Part shown: one piece after another, positions 47,391 to 55,539 of the stretch
Layout of the letters: every line of letters begins with the position of its first letter
How positions within the stretch are numbered: position 1 is the stretch's first letter
Assembly: GCA_947570695.1 (NCBI GenBank)
Contig: CANOVB010000007.1
Span: forward strand, 1-64,000
DNA: 64,000 nucleotides
Reading direction: 5' to 3'
Source: an uncultured Clostridium sp.
GTDB taxonomy: Bacteria > Bacillota > Clostridia > TANB77 > CAG-508
Translations under genes and position numbers: made by a program
Notes under the pieces: generated by a model
The model's input: the letters and a program-made list of their open reading frames with translations, nothing else
Told to the model about the DNA's origin: nothing
Database searches by the model: none

Positions 47391-47445
47391 AATTGTTTTA
47401 ATAGTATAAGGTATAAATTAATATAAAAATAAGAGGAGTAAAAAA

Positions 47446-48132
47446 ATGTTAAAACTATTAATTTTATGTAAGAACTTAGAAACATCTAAAAAACTAGTAA
47501 ATCAAGTTGTTTCAAATATAAACGAATTAAGACTAATTGGAATTGCAAATGATTTAAATGAAGTGGAAAAACTTTTAAAAAAATCTCAGCCAGATATAAT
47601 ATTTTCGGCTGATGAAAATATTGTTGAATTTATTATTAGTAAATTTATTTATTATTATCCTCAAATAATTTTATTTTCTAAAAAAAGATTTTTAAAAATT
47701 CCTTATAGACATCTGCTTTTAGTAAAACCTAACCAAAGATTAGATATCATATCAAAAACAATATCAGTATTTATTAGAGAACATGTAGACTCTGAACGTG
47801 AAAAAATTGTAAAAACACTTATTGACTTAGGTTTCAGCTTTAAATTTTGTGGAACTTTATATATTTTAGACTCTATTCTTTATATTCGTACTCATAAAGG
47901 AGCATTTTCTTTTGAAAAAATAGAAGAAGATGTTTATTCTCATGTTGCAAAAATTAATAATACAACAAATAAAAGAGTAAAATGGTCTGTTGCTCGTTCA
48001 ATTAATACAATGTATGGAAATCATACTAGAAAATCTTATGAAGCAGTAGAAAAATACTTTAATATTGCTTTTCCAACAAGACCAACTCCAAAACTCGTTA
48101 TCAGTTTAATTGCAAATAATTTAGATTTATAA
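47446..48132 (+). CDS. Spo0A-like response regulator with degenerate receiver
   Basis: 228 residues. The C-terminal 115 match the Spo0A effector domain (sporulation initiation DNA-binding): an ordered helix set with LIDLGFSFKFCGTLYILDS, EDVYSHVAKINNTTNKRVKW and VARSINTMY, then FPTRPTPKLVISLIANNL. The N-terminal 110 have receiver-like strands (LKLLILCKN) but the phosphoacceptor position is changed (PDIIFSAD, where an Asp should follow PDVVVL-type strands). It is therefore probably a paralogue not phosphorylated in the normal way. True Spo0A is expected elsewhere. GAGGAG before ATG. Confidence 0.75.
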   Translation: MLKLLILCKNLETSKKLVNQVVSNINELRLIGIANDLNEVEKLLKKSQPDIIFSADENIVEFIISKFIYYYPQIILFSKKRFLKIPYRHLLLVKPNQRLDIISKTISVFIREHVDSEREKIVKTLIDLGFSFKFCGTLYILDSILYIRTHKGAFSFEKIEEDVYSHVAKINNTTNKRVKWSVARSINTMYGNHTRKSYEAVEKYFNIAFPTRPTPKLVISLIANNLDL

Positions 48133-48187
48133 TATACATACAAACATTATAATGGATTTATAAACCACTTGCCTACAAAATAAAATT

Positions 48188-48238
48188 AAGGACATCCAAT
48201 TTGCAATTTATTATATTCACTGCAAATCGAATGTCCTT
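48188..48238. terminator. Hairpin between the Spo0A-like gene and ileS
   Basis: 18-bp stem AAGGACATCCAATTTGCA / TGCAAATCGAATGTCCTT with mismatches, serving both convergent genes; the minus side continues AATTTTATTTTG. Confidence 0.7.
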
Positions 48239-48243
48239 CTATA

Positions 48244-51027
48244 TTAACTTAAATTATCTCTACATCTTTCGCATAAAGTAGGATGTTCTGCACTTTCTCC
48301 AACTGTATTTGAATACATCCAACATCTTTCACATTTTTCTCCTTCTGCTCTTTCAACTTTTATTCCTATTGAAACTTCTGTATCTTCATTTCTTCTATTT
48401 TCATGAATTTCAACATCAGATACTATAAATATTTCTTTTAATAAGTTTTCTTTTCCTTTTATAAATTCATATTCATCACCTTCAGCAAATAATACTACTT
48501 TTGCTTCTAATGAAAGTCCTATATCTTTATTTGCTCTTGCTACTTCTAGCTTTTTAGCAACTTCTTCTTTTATTTTTATCAATTTTGCCCATTTTGTAAC
48601 TAATACTTCATTTTCATATTTAGGATTTACTTTTGGATAGTTTTCAAGCATAACACTTTCAGTATTTTCTCCTTTTTTATGAGGCATATAACTCCAAATT
48701 TCTTCTGCTGTAAAGCATGTCATTGGAGCTAAAATTCTTACTAAACTAGAAAGTATTTCATACATTATTGTTTGAGCAGCTCTTCTTTCAACTGAATTTG
48801 GCTTTAATGTATATAATCTATCTTTTATTATATCTAAATAAAATTGGCTCATATCTACAACACAAAATTGATTTATAGCTTGATAAGCCTCATGAAATTC
48901 ATAAGTATCATAAGCTTTTGTACATGCAGAAATTAATCTATTTAATCTTGTTAATGCCCATTTGTCTATTTCTTGTAAATCTTCATATTTAACTGAATCA
49001 TTAACATCAAAATCTGATATATTTCCAAGTATATATCTTGCTGTATTTCTTATTTTTCTATAAACTTCTGTTACTTGTTTTATAATATTTTTAGAACCAC
49101 TTATATCTGATTTATAATCTGATGATAAAACCCAAAGCCTTAAAACATCTGCCCCTGATTCTTTTATAATATCTTGTGGAGCAATTCCATTTCCCAAAGA
49201 TTTTGACATTTTTCTTCCTTGTTCATCAACAGTATAACCATGTGTTATAACTTCTTTATATGGAGCTATCCCTTTTGTTGCAACTGATGTTAAAAGTGAA
49301 GATTGGAACCAACCTCTATATTGGTCACTACCTTCCAAATATAAATCTGCTGGTGGTAATCCTCTTTCTGCTAAAACTGATTCATGAGTAGAACCAGAAT
49401 CAAACCACACATCCATTATATCTGTTTCTTTTTTAAATTCTGTACATCCGCATTCGCATTTAGCGTTATCTGGCATTAATTCTTTTTCTGAAAGCTCATA
49501 CCATGCATTTGTTCCTTTTTCTTTTACTATTTCTTGTACTTTCTTTAAGCTTTCTCTAGTTACATATTCTTTCTCACAATTTTTGCAATAGAAAATTGGA
49601 ATTGGAACTCCCCAAGTTCTTTGACGAGATATACACCAATCATTTCTATCTTCAATCATTTTTGTAATTCTTTCTTCTCCCCAAGAAGGATACCATTTTA
49701 CTGTTTTTATAGCTTCTAAGCTTTCTTTTCTAAATCCATCTACTGATGCAAACCATTGGCTGGTAGCTCTAAATATAACTGGCTTTTTACATCTCCAACA
49801 ATGTGGATAAGAGTGATTTACTACTTGACTTGCTAAAAGTAGCTCATGTTCATCTAACCATTTTATAATTTCTTTATCTGATTTTGCATAGTACATATCT
49901 TTAAATGGACCAGCTCCATCTCCTCTTTGAACACCTTTACTATCTACTGTAACAACTATTTCTAAATCATTTTTTAGTCCACATAAATAGTCTTCTTTTC
50001 CATAACCAGGAGCTGTATGAACTGCACCAGTACCTGTACCTAGTTCAACAACTATTGTATCATCACTACCTAAGACTACTCTTGAATCTCTATCCATAAA
50101 AGGATGTTTACAAATAACACCTTCTAGTTCTTTTCCTTCAAATTCATTTACTATTTTGTAATTTTCTATTCTAGCTATTTCCATAACTTTTTTTACAAGT
50201 TCACTTGCCATAATAAGCTTGCCTTTTTCTGTCTCTACTATTGAGTATTTAAAATCTGTTCCTATTGTAATTCCCATATTTCCTGGTAATGTCCAAGGTG
50301 TTGTTGTCCAAATTACAAAATAAGTATTTTGGGCATCAAATAAACCTTTACTGTCTTTTACTGGAAACTTTACATAAGCAGTATTTGAATTTACATCTTT
50401 ATATTCAATTTCAGCTTCAGCTAAAGCTGTTTCACAATCTGTACACCAATATACTGGTTTTAATCCTTTATATATATAACCTTTGTTGTACATATCTGCA
50501 AATACACCAATCTGCTTTGCTTCCATTTGAGGTTGATATGTTATATAAGGATTTTCCCAGTCACCTAAAACACCTAAACGTTTAAAACCTTCTGTTTGTT
50601 TATCTTTATATTCCATTGTAAATTGTTTGCAAGTATTTCTAAATTCAGTTACTGGTATTTGATCTCTATTTAAACCTAATTTCTCTATTGCTTTTTTCTC
50701 TGTAGGCATTCCATGAGTATCATATCCAGGTATATATGGAGTATAAAATCCTTGCAAGTTTTTATATCTAACTATTGTATCTTTTAATACTTTATTTAAA
50801 GCATGCCCTAAATGAATCTCTCCATTTGCATAAGGAGGACCGTCATGCAAAACAAACGGTGTATGACCTTCATTTTTCTTTAAAATTTTTTCATATAAAC
50901 CATTATCAAAAACTTTTTCTTGAATTTTTGGTTCATTTTCTGGAAGACTTGCTCTCATAGGGAAGTCTGTTTTAGGCAAATTCAAAGTTTGACCATAATC
51001 TTTTTTTCCATTACAATTTTCGCACAT
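48244..51027 (-). CDS. ileS: Isoleucyl-tRNA synthetase
   Basis: Class I synthetase charging tRNA-Ile. HIGH as ANGEIHLGHALN, KMSKS as GRKMSKSLGNG, the editing domain with TTPWTLPGNMG and GTGTGAVHTAPGYG, and a C-terminal zinc site CERCWMYSN ... LCERC. 927 residues, bacterial type. Controlled by the T-box leader at 51181-51470. Confidence 0.98.
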   Translation of the reverse strand: MCENCNGKKDYGQTLNLPKTDFPMRASLPENEPKIQEKVFDNGLYEKILKKNEGHTPFVLHDGPPYANGEIHLGHALNKVLKDTIVRYKNLQGFYTPYIPGYDTHGMPTEKKAIEKLGLNRDQIPVTEFRNTCKQFTMEYKDKQTEGFKRLGVLGDWENPYITYQPQMEAKQIGVFADMYNKGYIYKGLKPVYWCTDCETALAEAEIEYKDVNSNTAYVKFPVKDSKGLFDAQNTYFVIWTTTPWTLPGNMGITIGTDFKYSIVETEKGKLIMASELVKKVMEIARIENYKIVNEFEGKELEGVICKHPFMDRDSRVVLGSDDTIVVELGTGTGAVHTAPGYGKEDYLCGLKNDLEIVVTVDSKGVQRGDGAGPFKDMYYAKSDKEIIKWLDEHELLLASQVVNHSYPHCWRCKKPVIFRATSQWFASVDGFRKESLEAIKTVKWYPSWGEERITKMIEDRNDWCISRQRTWGVPIPIFYCKNCEKEYVTRESLKKVQEIVKEKGTNAWYELSEKELMPDNAKCECGCTEFKKETDIMDVWFDSGSTHESVLAERGLPPADLYLEGSDQYRGWFQSSLLTSVATKGIAPYKEVITHGYTVDEQGRKMSKSLGNGIAPQDIIKESGADVLRLWVLSSDYKSDISGSKNIIKQVTEVYRKIRNTARYILGNISDFDVNDSVKYEDLQEIDKWALTRLNRLISACTKAYDTYEFHEAYQAINQFCVVDMSQFYLDIIKDRLYTLKPNSVERRAAQTIMYEILSSLVRILAPMTCFTAEEIWSYMPHKKGENTESVMLENYPKVNPKYENEVLVTKWAKLIKIKEEVAKKLEVARANKDIGLSLEAKVVLFAEGDEYEFIKGKENLLKEIFIVSDVEIHENRRNEDTEVSIGIKVERAEGEKCERCWMYSNTVGESAEHPTLCERCRDNLS

Positions 51028-51041
51028 ATTATTTTTCTCCT

Positions 51042-51155
51042 TCTGTCCCTTCAGGGACGTTTTGCTTAGACTGTTAAATTTTAATTTTTACACTCTCAGT
51101 ATACATTCTGTAAACCTATGCGTTGGACATTTTTGACCACTCATGGACATATATT
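51042..51155 (+). repeat. Structured intergenic repeat, family 1, copy 3
   Basis: GTCCC-TTCA-GGGAC hairpin, ACGTTTTGCTTAG, ACTGTTAAATTTTAATTTTT, CAGTAT, ATTCTGTAAACCTATGCGTT, GGACATTTTTGACC. Closest to copy 2 but lacks the left half of the internal palindrome. Located between the T-box terminator and the ileS ribosome site, so it is transcribed in the ileS leader. Confidence 0.7.
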
Positions 51156-51180
51156 AATTATTCATTTGATTATTAAAATC

Positions 51181-51470
51181 AAAAAAACCATCTCATCCTG
51201 ATTAGGACGAAATGGATTTAGTTTCCGTGGTACCACCTAAATTTAATTGCACATATTTTTTATGCAATCATCTCTTTTCTTTTTAACGCAAAGCAAATTC
51301 GGATTATTCTACTAATATTTTATACTTTCAAATAATCAGCTCTAAGGTGATAATAAATAATTTATTTTCCTACAAACCTTTCACCACTTGGCTTGCTCTC
51401 TTTAAAGGTTTTACATTATTTACCTTGTCCTTTTCATAGCATTTAATTTATTAGTATAAATATAATACCA
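51181..51470 (-). ncRNA. T-box leader of ileS
   Basis: The antiterminator core GGTGGTACCACGG lies at 51225-51237 and is followed by a terminator hairpin at 51188-51215 (CCATTTCGTCC / GGATGAGATGG) and a seven-T run. Upstream are the Stem I elements (AGAGAGCAAGCC ... GGTGAAAGG). Uncharged tRNA-Ile should bind and favour read-through into ileS; an ATC specifier is plausible but I could not fix it. Confidence 0.92.
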
Positions 51471-51574
51471 CCATTAACATAAATTTGTCAATAGTGGATT
51501 TTTATTTTTTGCAAACTATCTATTTTTAAGTGTCTTTGGTTTCAATTCATAAATTTTACTTTGATTTAGCTATA

Positions 51575-51685
51575 TTATAATGGCTTATTATCAGCTGTAG
51601 ATGAACTTGCTGCAATTTGTAAAGTAAATATATCCAATATTTCCCCTAGCTTTAAATCTGGCATTGTGTAACTATTATTCTCCAT
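51575..51685 (-). CDS. Candidate RiPP precursor peptide 2 (36 residues)
   Basis: ATG at 51685 with AAGGAGGTG seven bases upstream, one of the strongest ribosome sites in the window. Residues 6-14 read YTMPDLKLG, a YxxPxLxxG motif as in leaders bound by PqqD-type recognition domains. The rest is hydrophobic, then Ser/Thr-rich (AASSSTADNKPL). It is preceded by a leader with a (CA)n tract and terminator duplicated from the unit of peptide 1. No Cys. No homologue is known to me. Confidence 0.6.
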   Translation of the reverse strand: MENNSYTMPDLKLGEILDIFTLQIAASSSTADNKPL

Positions 51686-51729
51686 TTTCCCACCTCCTTA
51701 TCTATTTTCTATTTCAAATTTTTCTAAAT

Positions 51730-51797
51730 TTAAAATAAAAAATAGGTCTTTAATTAAATAAACAATTTTCATGTTTACTTAAGTAAAGACCTATTTT
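51730..51797 (-). terminator. Terminator in the leader of peptide 2
   Basis: AAATAGGTCTTTA / TAAAGACCTATTT stem (51784-51796 with 51740-51752) followed by TTTATTTTAAA, about 45 bases before the peptide 2 ribosome site. Its place before a gene suggests attenuation. Confidence 0.75.
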
Positions 51798-51813
51798 ATT
51801 TACATCACTTTTA

Positions 51814-51832
51814 GAGTAGATATTACCTACTC
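51814..51832. repeat. Small palindrome in leader unit A
   Basis: GAGTAGGTAATATCTACTC on the minus strand; counterpart of 52170-52188. Confidence 0.7.
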
Positions 51833-51855
51833 CTGTTTTTTCTTTTAAATTATCT

Positions 51856-51882
51856 TGTGTGTGTGTGTGTGTGTGTGTGTGT
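51856..51882 (-). repeat. (CA)13 dinucleotide tract, leader unit A
   Basis: 27-base uninterrupted alternating CA on the minus strand. Any reading frame gives alternating His-Thr. A short frame with its own AAAAGGAG site and ATG (start 51912) reads MKNLKPLQEY, then Thr-His repeats, KII and stop. Confidence 0.9.
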
Positions 51883-51930
51883 ACTCCTGCAACGGTTTTA
51901 AGTTTTTCATTTTTATTTTCTCCTTTTACT

Positions 51931-52029
51931 CTATGCACTTGCAAACCTTAAAGTTGGATCTTCTTCTAATATAATCCCTTCCTTTAACTTTGGTGCTTTA
52001 TATTCCAAACCTCCAATAGCTTCTTTCAT
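51931..52029 (-). CDS. Candidate RiPP precursor peptide 1 (32 residues)
   Basis: ATG at 52029 with AAAGGAGGTG upstream. Sequence begins MKEAIGGLE and residues 10-18 are YKAPKLKEG, again YxxPxLxxG; it ends EEDPTLRFASA. Sits directly after leader unit B and downstream of the PqqD-like gene. The shared motif with peptide 2 and the strong ribosome sites support both as real genes. Modification type is unknown. Confidence 0.6.
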   Translation of the reverse strand: MKEAIGGLEYKAPKLKEGIILEEDPTLRFASA

Positions 52030-52089
52030 CTTTTCACCTCCTTTACTTTATTTTCAAAATATACAATTTATTTTTGAAATTTTCGCATG

Positions 52090-52131
52090 CAAAAAAGCCT
52101 TCAATTAGAAAATATTTTTTTCTAATTAAAG
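52090..52131 (-). terminator. Terminator in the leader of peptide 1
   Basis: 14-bp stem CTTTAATTAGAAAA / TTTTCTAATTGAAG (one mismatch), then GCTTTTTTG, about 50 bases before the peptide 1 ribosome site; also the first terminator after the PqqD-like gene. Confidence 0.78.
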
Positions 52132-52169
52132 ACTTTATTTTTAATATTATTTTATTTACAACAGTTTCA

Positions 52170-52188
52170 GAGTAGATATTATCTACTC
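52170..52188. repeat. Small palindrome in leader unit B
   Basis: GAGTAGATAATATCTACTC, perfect 8-bp arms; counterpart of 51814-51832, which differs by one base forming a G-T pair. Confidence 0.72.
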
Positions 52189-52215
52189 TTTTTTCTTCTT
52201 TTAAAATTCTACTTG

Positions 52216-52240
52216 TGTGTGTGTGTGTGTGTGTGTGTGT
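52216..52240 (-). repeat. (CA)12 dinucleotide tract, leader unit B
   Basis: 25-base alternating CA on the minus strand, preceded by AAACTTAAAACCATTGC as in unit A (AAACTTAAAACCGTTGC). Confidence 0.9.
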
Positions 52241-52296
52241 ACTCTCGCAATGGTTTTAAGTTTATGCATATTTCATTTTTCCTTCGTTAATTTATT

Positions 52297-52572
52297 TTAG
52301 AAAAATTTTTTTATCATATTATTTTCTTTTAATTTTTCTACAAATTTCTCTGTATCTGTTTTAGCTGTATCAAAGTCTATTTTATATCTATCTACTAATC
52401 TTTCAGCGATTTGAGTTGTGTCTAGATTTTCTTTTTGTAGAGTTTCTACAATAAATTTTCCTGATTCTGTTAAATAAATTGTTGATTTAACTTTTTTTAC
52501 TAATCTTCCTGTTGGTATTGCAACAATCTCTCCATCAATTTCCTTAATAATAAGCTCTTTTCTTACTTTCAT
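52297..52572 (-). CDS. PqqD-like RiPP recognition protein
   Basis: 91 residues, the size of stand-alone PqqD/B1 peptide chaperones that hold the leader of a ribosomal peptide for modifying enzymes. Features: a beta hairpin start (ELIIKEIDGEIVAIPTGR), then VKKVKSTIYLTESGKFIVE and a helical end with the DxxTQIAERLVDRY pattern. AGGAG precedes ATG. Downstream are two short peptides with matching leader motifs; upstream an NTP_transf_5-like gene, a common companion of PqqD proteins. Confidence 0.8.
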   Translation of the reverse strand: MKVRKELIIKEIDGEIVAIPTGRLVKKVKSTIYLTESGKFIVETLQKENLDTTQIAERLVDRYKIDFDTAKTDTEKFVEKLKENNMIKKFF

Positions 52573-52717
52573 AGTATCTCTCTCCTTCTTCGTTTATACT
52601 AAAATCCACATTTTTTAAAGTGGCTTCATGATATCATCGGCTATATACATTTGTCAATATCACAAATATGCAATACAAAAAGCATTTGAATATCCTTTTA
52701 AAATTCCATTAGAATTT

Positions 52718-53863
52718 CTATTTTTTGTCTTTAATAACTCCCAAACTTATATATATTTCTTTCATATTCTCAATTTCTTCCTTGCTCACATCTTTTGTCA
52801 TTTTCATCATAGATAAAGCTCTTCCTGTTATTTTTTTAGAAAATACTTCTTTTCCTAATCTTACAACATACATTGCTGGCAATAATATTGGAGCTTTTTT
52901 TAATACTTTATATTTTTCTTCCATTATTTCAAATTTAGGGAAAAACATTCTCCACCAATAATTAAATTTTCCATTTTTTTCTAAAATATGATAATTAACT
53001 TCAACATCATCACCTGCACCATTTAATATAAATTGTTCTTCTTTACTTAATTCTTTTATCTTTCCTTCTCCAAACCATTTATATGCGATTTCTCTAATAT
53101 TTTCTTCAAATTCTGCTACTTTTAATTCTGAAAAAACTCTATTTAATTTTTCATAATCAAACTTGTTTTTATATTTCTCATAATATAAATAAACATCTAA
53201 TAACTGACGCACTATTATTCCTGTATGTTTAAAATGAGCTAGTATGTGCAATATGCAATGTATATAACAGTCTTCTATACTTAACCAATATATGTTTTTA
53301 TAATCTTTATAATTTCTAGTTTTTGTCCATATATCTGTAAAATATTGATGCCCTATATCTTTTTTTACAATTAATACTCTATGAAGTTCAAGTGCAAAAA
53401 ATGGTGGTTTATAAAAATTCACATGTTTATCTTCAAAATCATGTCCTCTTGTATATTCAAATTCTTTCATCATTACTCTTGTACATTCTTTTATGTTCTT
53501 TTCTTCTACAAAAACATCTATATCGTATACTTCTCTCATATAACTTTGAGGATATGCTTCTTTTAAAGTCATTCCTTTTATAACTATAGTTTTTATTCCT
53601 AACTCTTCAAATCGATTTAATATTTTTTCTAGTTCTTCTTCTTCATTTGTATCTTTTATTACCTGCATATTAAAATTATTTTCAATTAAGTTTTTTATAT
53701 TTTCTGATTTACAATTTTTTGACCACTTAATTAAAAAACTATCTAACATATTTTTTTTAGCAATGTTATATAATTTCTCCTCATCTAATTCAACATCTGA
53801 TATATATTCTTTATTTTTTATAAAACATCTTACTATTTCAAGTAATGCCTTAGATTCCTCCAT
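52718..53863 (-). CDS. Nucleotidyltransferase of the NTP_transf_5 type
   Basis: 381 residues. Motif TIVIKGMTLKEAYPQSYMRE followed by VYDIDVFV matches the uncharacterised nucleotidyltransferase family often near PqqD-like genes and lasso-type peptide clusters, where members tailor the peptide. HxFExxKHVNFY and LELHRVL follow. No membrane segment. Five bases separate it from the ABC transporter gene. The actual substrate is not known. Confidence 0.78.
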   Translation of the reverse strand: MEESKALLEIVRCFIKNKEYISDVELDEEKLYNIAKKNMLDSFLIKWSKNCKSENIKNLIENNFNMQVIKDTNEEEELEKILNRFEELGIKTIVIKGMTLKEAYPQSYMREVYDIDVFVEEKNIKECTRVMMKEFEYTRGHDFEDKHVNFYKPPFFALELHRVLIVKKDIGHQYFTDIWTKTRNYKDYKNIYWLSIEDCYIHCILHILAHFKHTGIIVRQLLDVYLYYEKYKNKFDYEKLNRVFSELKVAEFEENIREIAYKWFGEGKIKELSKEEQFILNGAGDDVEVNYHILEKNGKFNYWWRMFFPKFEIMEEKYKVLKKAPILLPAMYVVRLGKEVFSKKITGRALSMMKMTKDVSKEEIENMKEIYISLGVIKDKK

Positions 53864-53868
53864 TTTTT

Positions 53869-55524
53869 CTACCTTTCTTTAATTACTCTATTTTCTACTA
53901 AAAACTCTTTATCACAAATTTTTGAAATACTATTTCTATGTGTTACTATTATACAGGTTCTATTTTTTAAATTTTTAATATTTTTTAATACCTCTTCTTC
54001 TGTTTTACTATCTAAACTTGATGTAATTTCATCCAAAATTAAAATTGGTGCTCCACTTACTACAGCTCTTGCTAATGCAATTCTTTGAAGTTGTCCTTCT
54101 GATAAATTTCCTCCTCTTTCTCCTATTTGTGTTTCTAATCCTTCTGGCAATTCCTTTATAAAATTTTCACAATCACTTACTCTTAAAGCTTCATGTATTT
54201 CTTCTTCTGTTGCTTTTGGATTTACAAATGTAATATTTTCTTTTATTGTTCCACTTAATATAAACTTTCCTTGTGGTACATAAGCAAACATATTTCTTGT
54301 ATCATTATTTACTGGTTGTTTTTCTTCATTTAAATCAAAATATATTTCTCCATTATCTTTTTTAATAATACCTAAAATTAATTTTAACAGTGTGCTTTTT
54401 CCTATTCCTGATTCGCCATATATTCCAACAATTTCGCCTTTATTTACTCTAAAACTTATATTTTCAAATATTATTTTATTTTCATAAGAAAAATTAACAT
54501 CTTTTACTACCAACCTATTAAATCCATTATACAATTCTTTTCTTTCTATATTATTTTCTATCTCATCAACTTCAATGTTTTCAAGTTCAATTATTCTTTC
54601 AGCAGATCCAAACATTGTAAACATATTTTGGAAAGATTTTGATAGACCTATTATTGGTGATTGAATTTGAGAAATTAATTGTACTATTGATGTTAATCCA
54701 CCTACTGTAATAGATTTTAAATATAATTGATATGTGCTCCATATTAAAGCATATAAATATCCTACTTGAAAAATTACATTCAAACAAGTTCCTGATACAA
54801 TCGCAATACTTCTTCTTTTCATTTGAAGCTTAAATCTTTCATTTTGCAAATCTATTGATTTCTGTGAAATTGTGTCTTCTACTCTAAATATTTTTATAAC
54901 TATTAAATTTTCATATATCTCTTTAAATAGTAAAAATACATTTGATATTGCTTCTTGCATTTGAATATGTATTTTTTTTACATAAGGTTTAAACATATTT
55001 ATGCATGCAAATAAAATTACCCCACCTGTAAGCATTATTATTACAAATTGTCTGCTTATTTGGAATAATAGTATTACTGCAAAAACTAATCTTGCTATCA
55101 TTGATAATATATTTGGTATTAATGATATTAGTGTATCTATAATAACATTTACATCTGATACACTTCTGGTTAGCAATTCTCCTGTATGAATTTTTGATAT
55201 TTTTTCATAATTTCTTTTTAAAATAGTATTTAATACATCCTGTTTAAATCCCATTTCCAATTTTGCTCTTGTAAGTGCATCTATTGAAGCAATTATAGCT
55301 TTTATTCCTATCTCTACTAAACATACTATAACTAATTGTATAACATATTTTTTTACATCATCTAAAGTTCCTGCAGTAGCAGCATCAATTACTCTTTTTG
55401 ATACTAATATTAAATATATACTTAATGCAGCATATATAACATTAAAAATATTAATAAGTATAAAGTTAAGTGTTTGGGATTTTGTTTTTTTAAAAATCCA
55501 CTTTAATGTTTTTAAATCTCCCAC
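53869..55524 (-). CDS. ABC exporter (fused membrane and ATPase domains)
   Basis: 551 residues: six membrane helices (about 20-300), then the ATPase with Walker A GIYGESGIGKSTLLKL, Q loop YVPQGKF, signature LSEGQLQR, Walker B ILILDEITSSLD and the switch VTHR. GTG start after AAGGAAGAG. In this cluster it could export the modified peptide or a lipid-linked glycan; lack of an N-terminal C39 peptidase domain means any leader must be removed otherwise. Confidence 0.9.
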   Translation of the reverse strand: MGDLKTLKWIFKKTKSQTLNFILINIFNVIYAALSIYLILVSKRVIDAATAGTLDDVKKYVIQLVIVCLVEIGIKAIIASIDALTRAKLEMGFKQDVLNTILKRNYEKISKIHTGELLTRSVSDVNVIIDTLISLIPNILSMIARLVFAVILLFQISRQFVIIMLTGGVILFACINMFKPYVKKIHIQMQEAISNVFLLFKEIYENLIVIKIFRVEDTISQKSIDLQNERFKLQMKRRSIAIVSGTCLNVIFQVGYLYALIWSTYQLYLKSITVGGLTSIVQLISQIQSPIIGLSKSFQNMFTMFGSAERIIELENIEVDEIENNIERKELYNGFNRLVVKDVNFSYENKIIFENISFRVNKGEIVGIYGESGIGKSTLLKLILGIIKKDNGEIYFDLNEEKQPVNNDTRNMFAYVPQGKFILSGTIKENITFVNPKATEEEIHEALRVSDCENFIKELPEGLETQIGERGGNLSEGQLQRIALARAVVSGAPILILDEITSSLDSKTEEEVLKNIKNLKNRTCIIVTHRNSISKICDKEFLVENRVIKER

Positions 55525-55539
55525 TTTCTCTTCCTTTCT

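Larger units (their letters stand above)
47079..47445. other. Intergenic region before the Spo0A-like gene
   Basis: Contains the terminator at 47148, AT-rich sequence without a gene, and the direct repeats at 47371-47390 followed by a weak promoter-like TTGAAT...TATAAA. Confidence 0.6.

Noticed and set aside
51750..51944. A 64-residue protein with His-Thr repeats
   Set aside because: Its frame has no ATG with a ribosome site, runs through the stop region of peptide 1 and into a terminator; the sister unit uses another frame. Any CA tract reads His-Thr in all frames.
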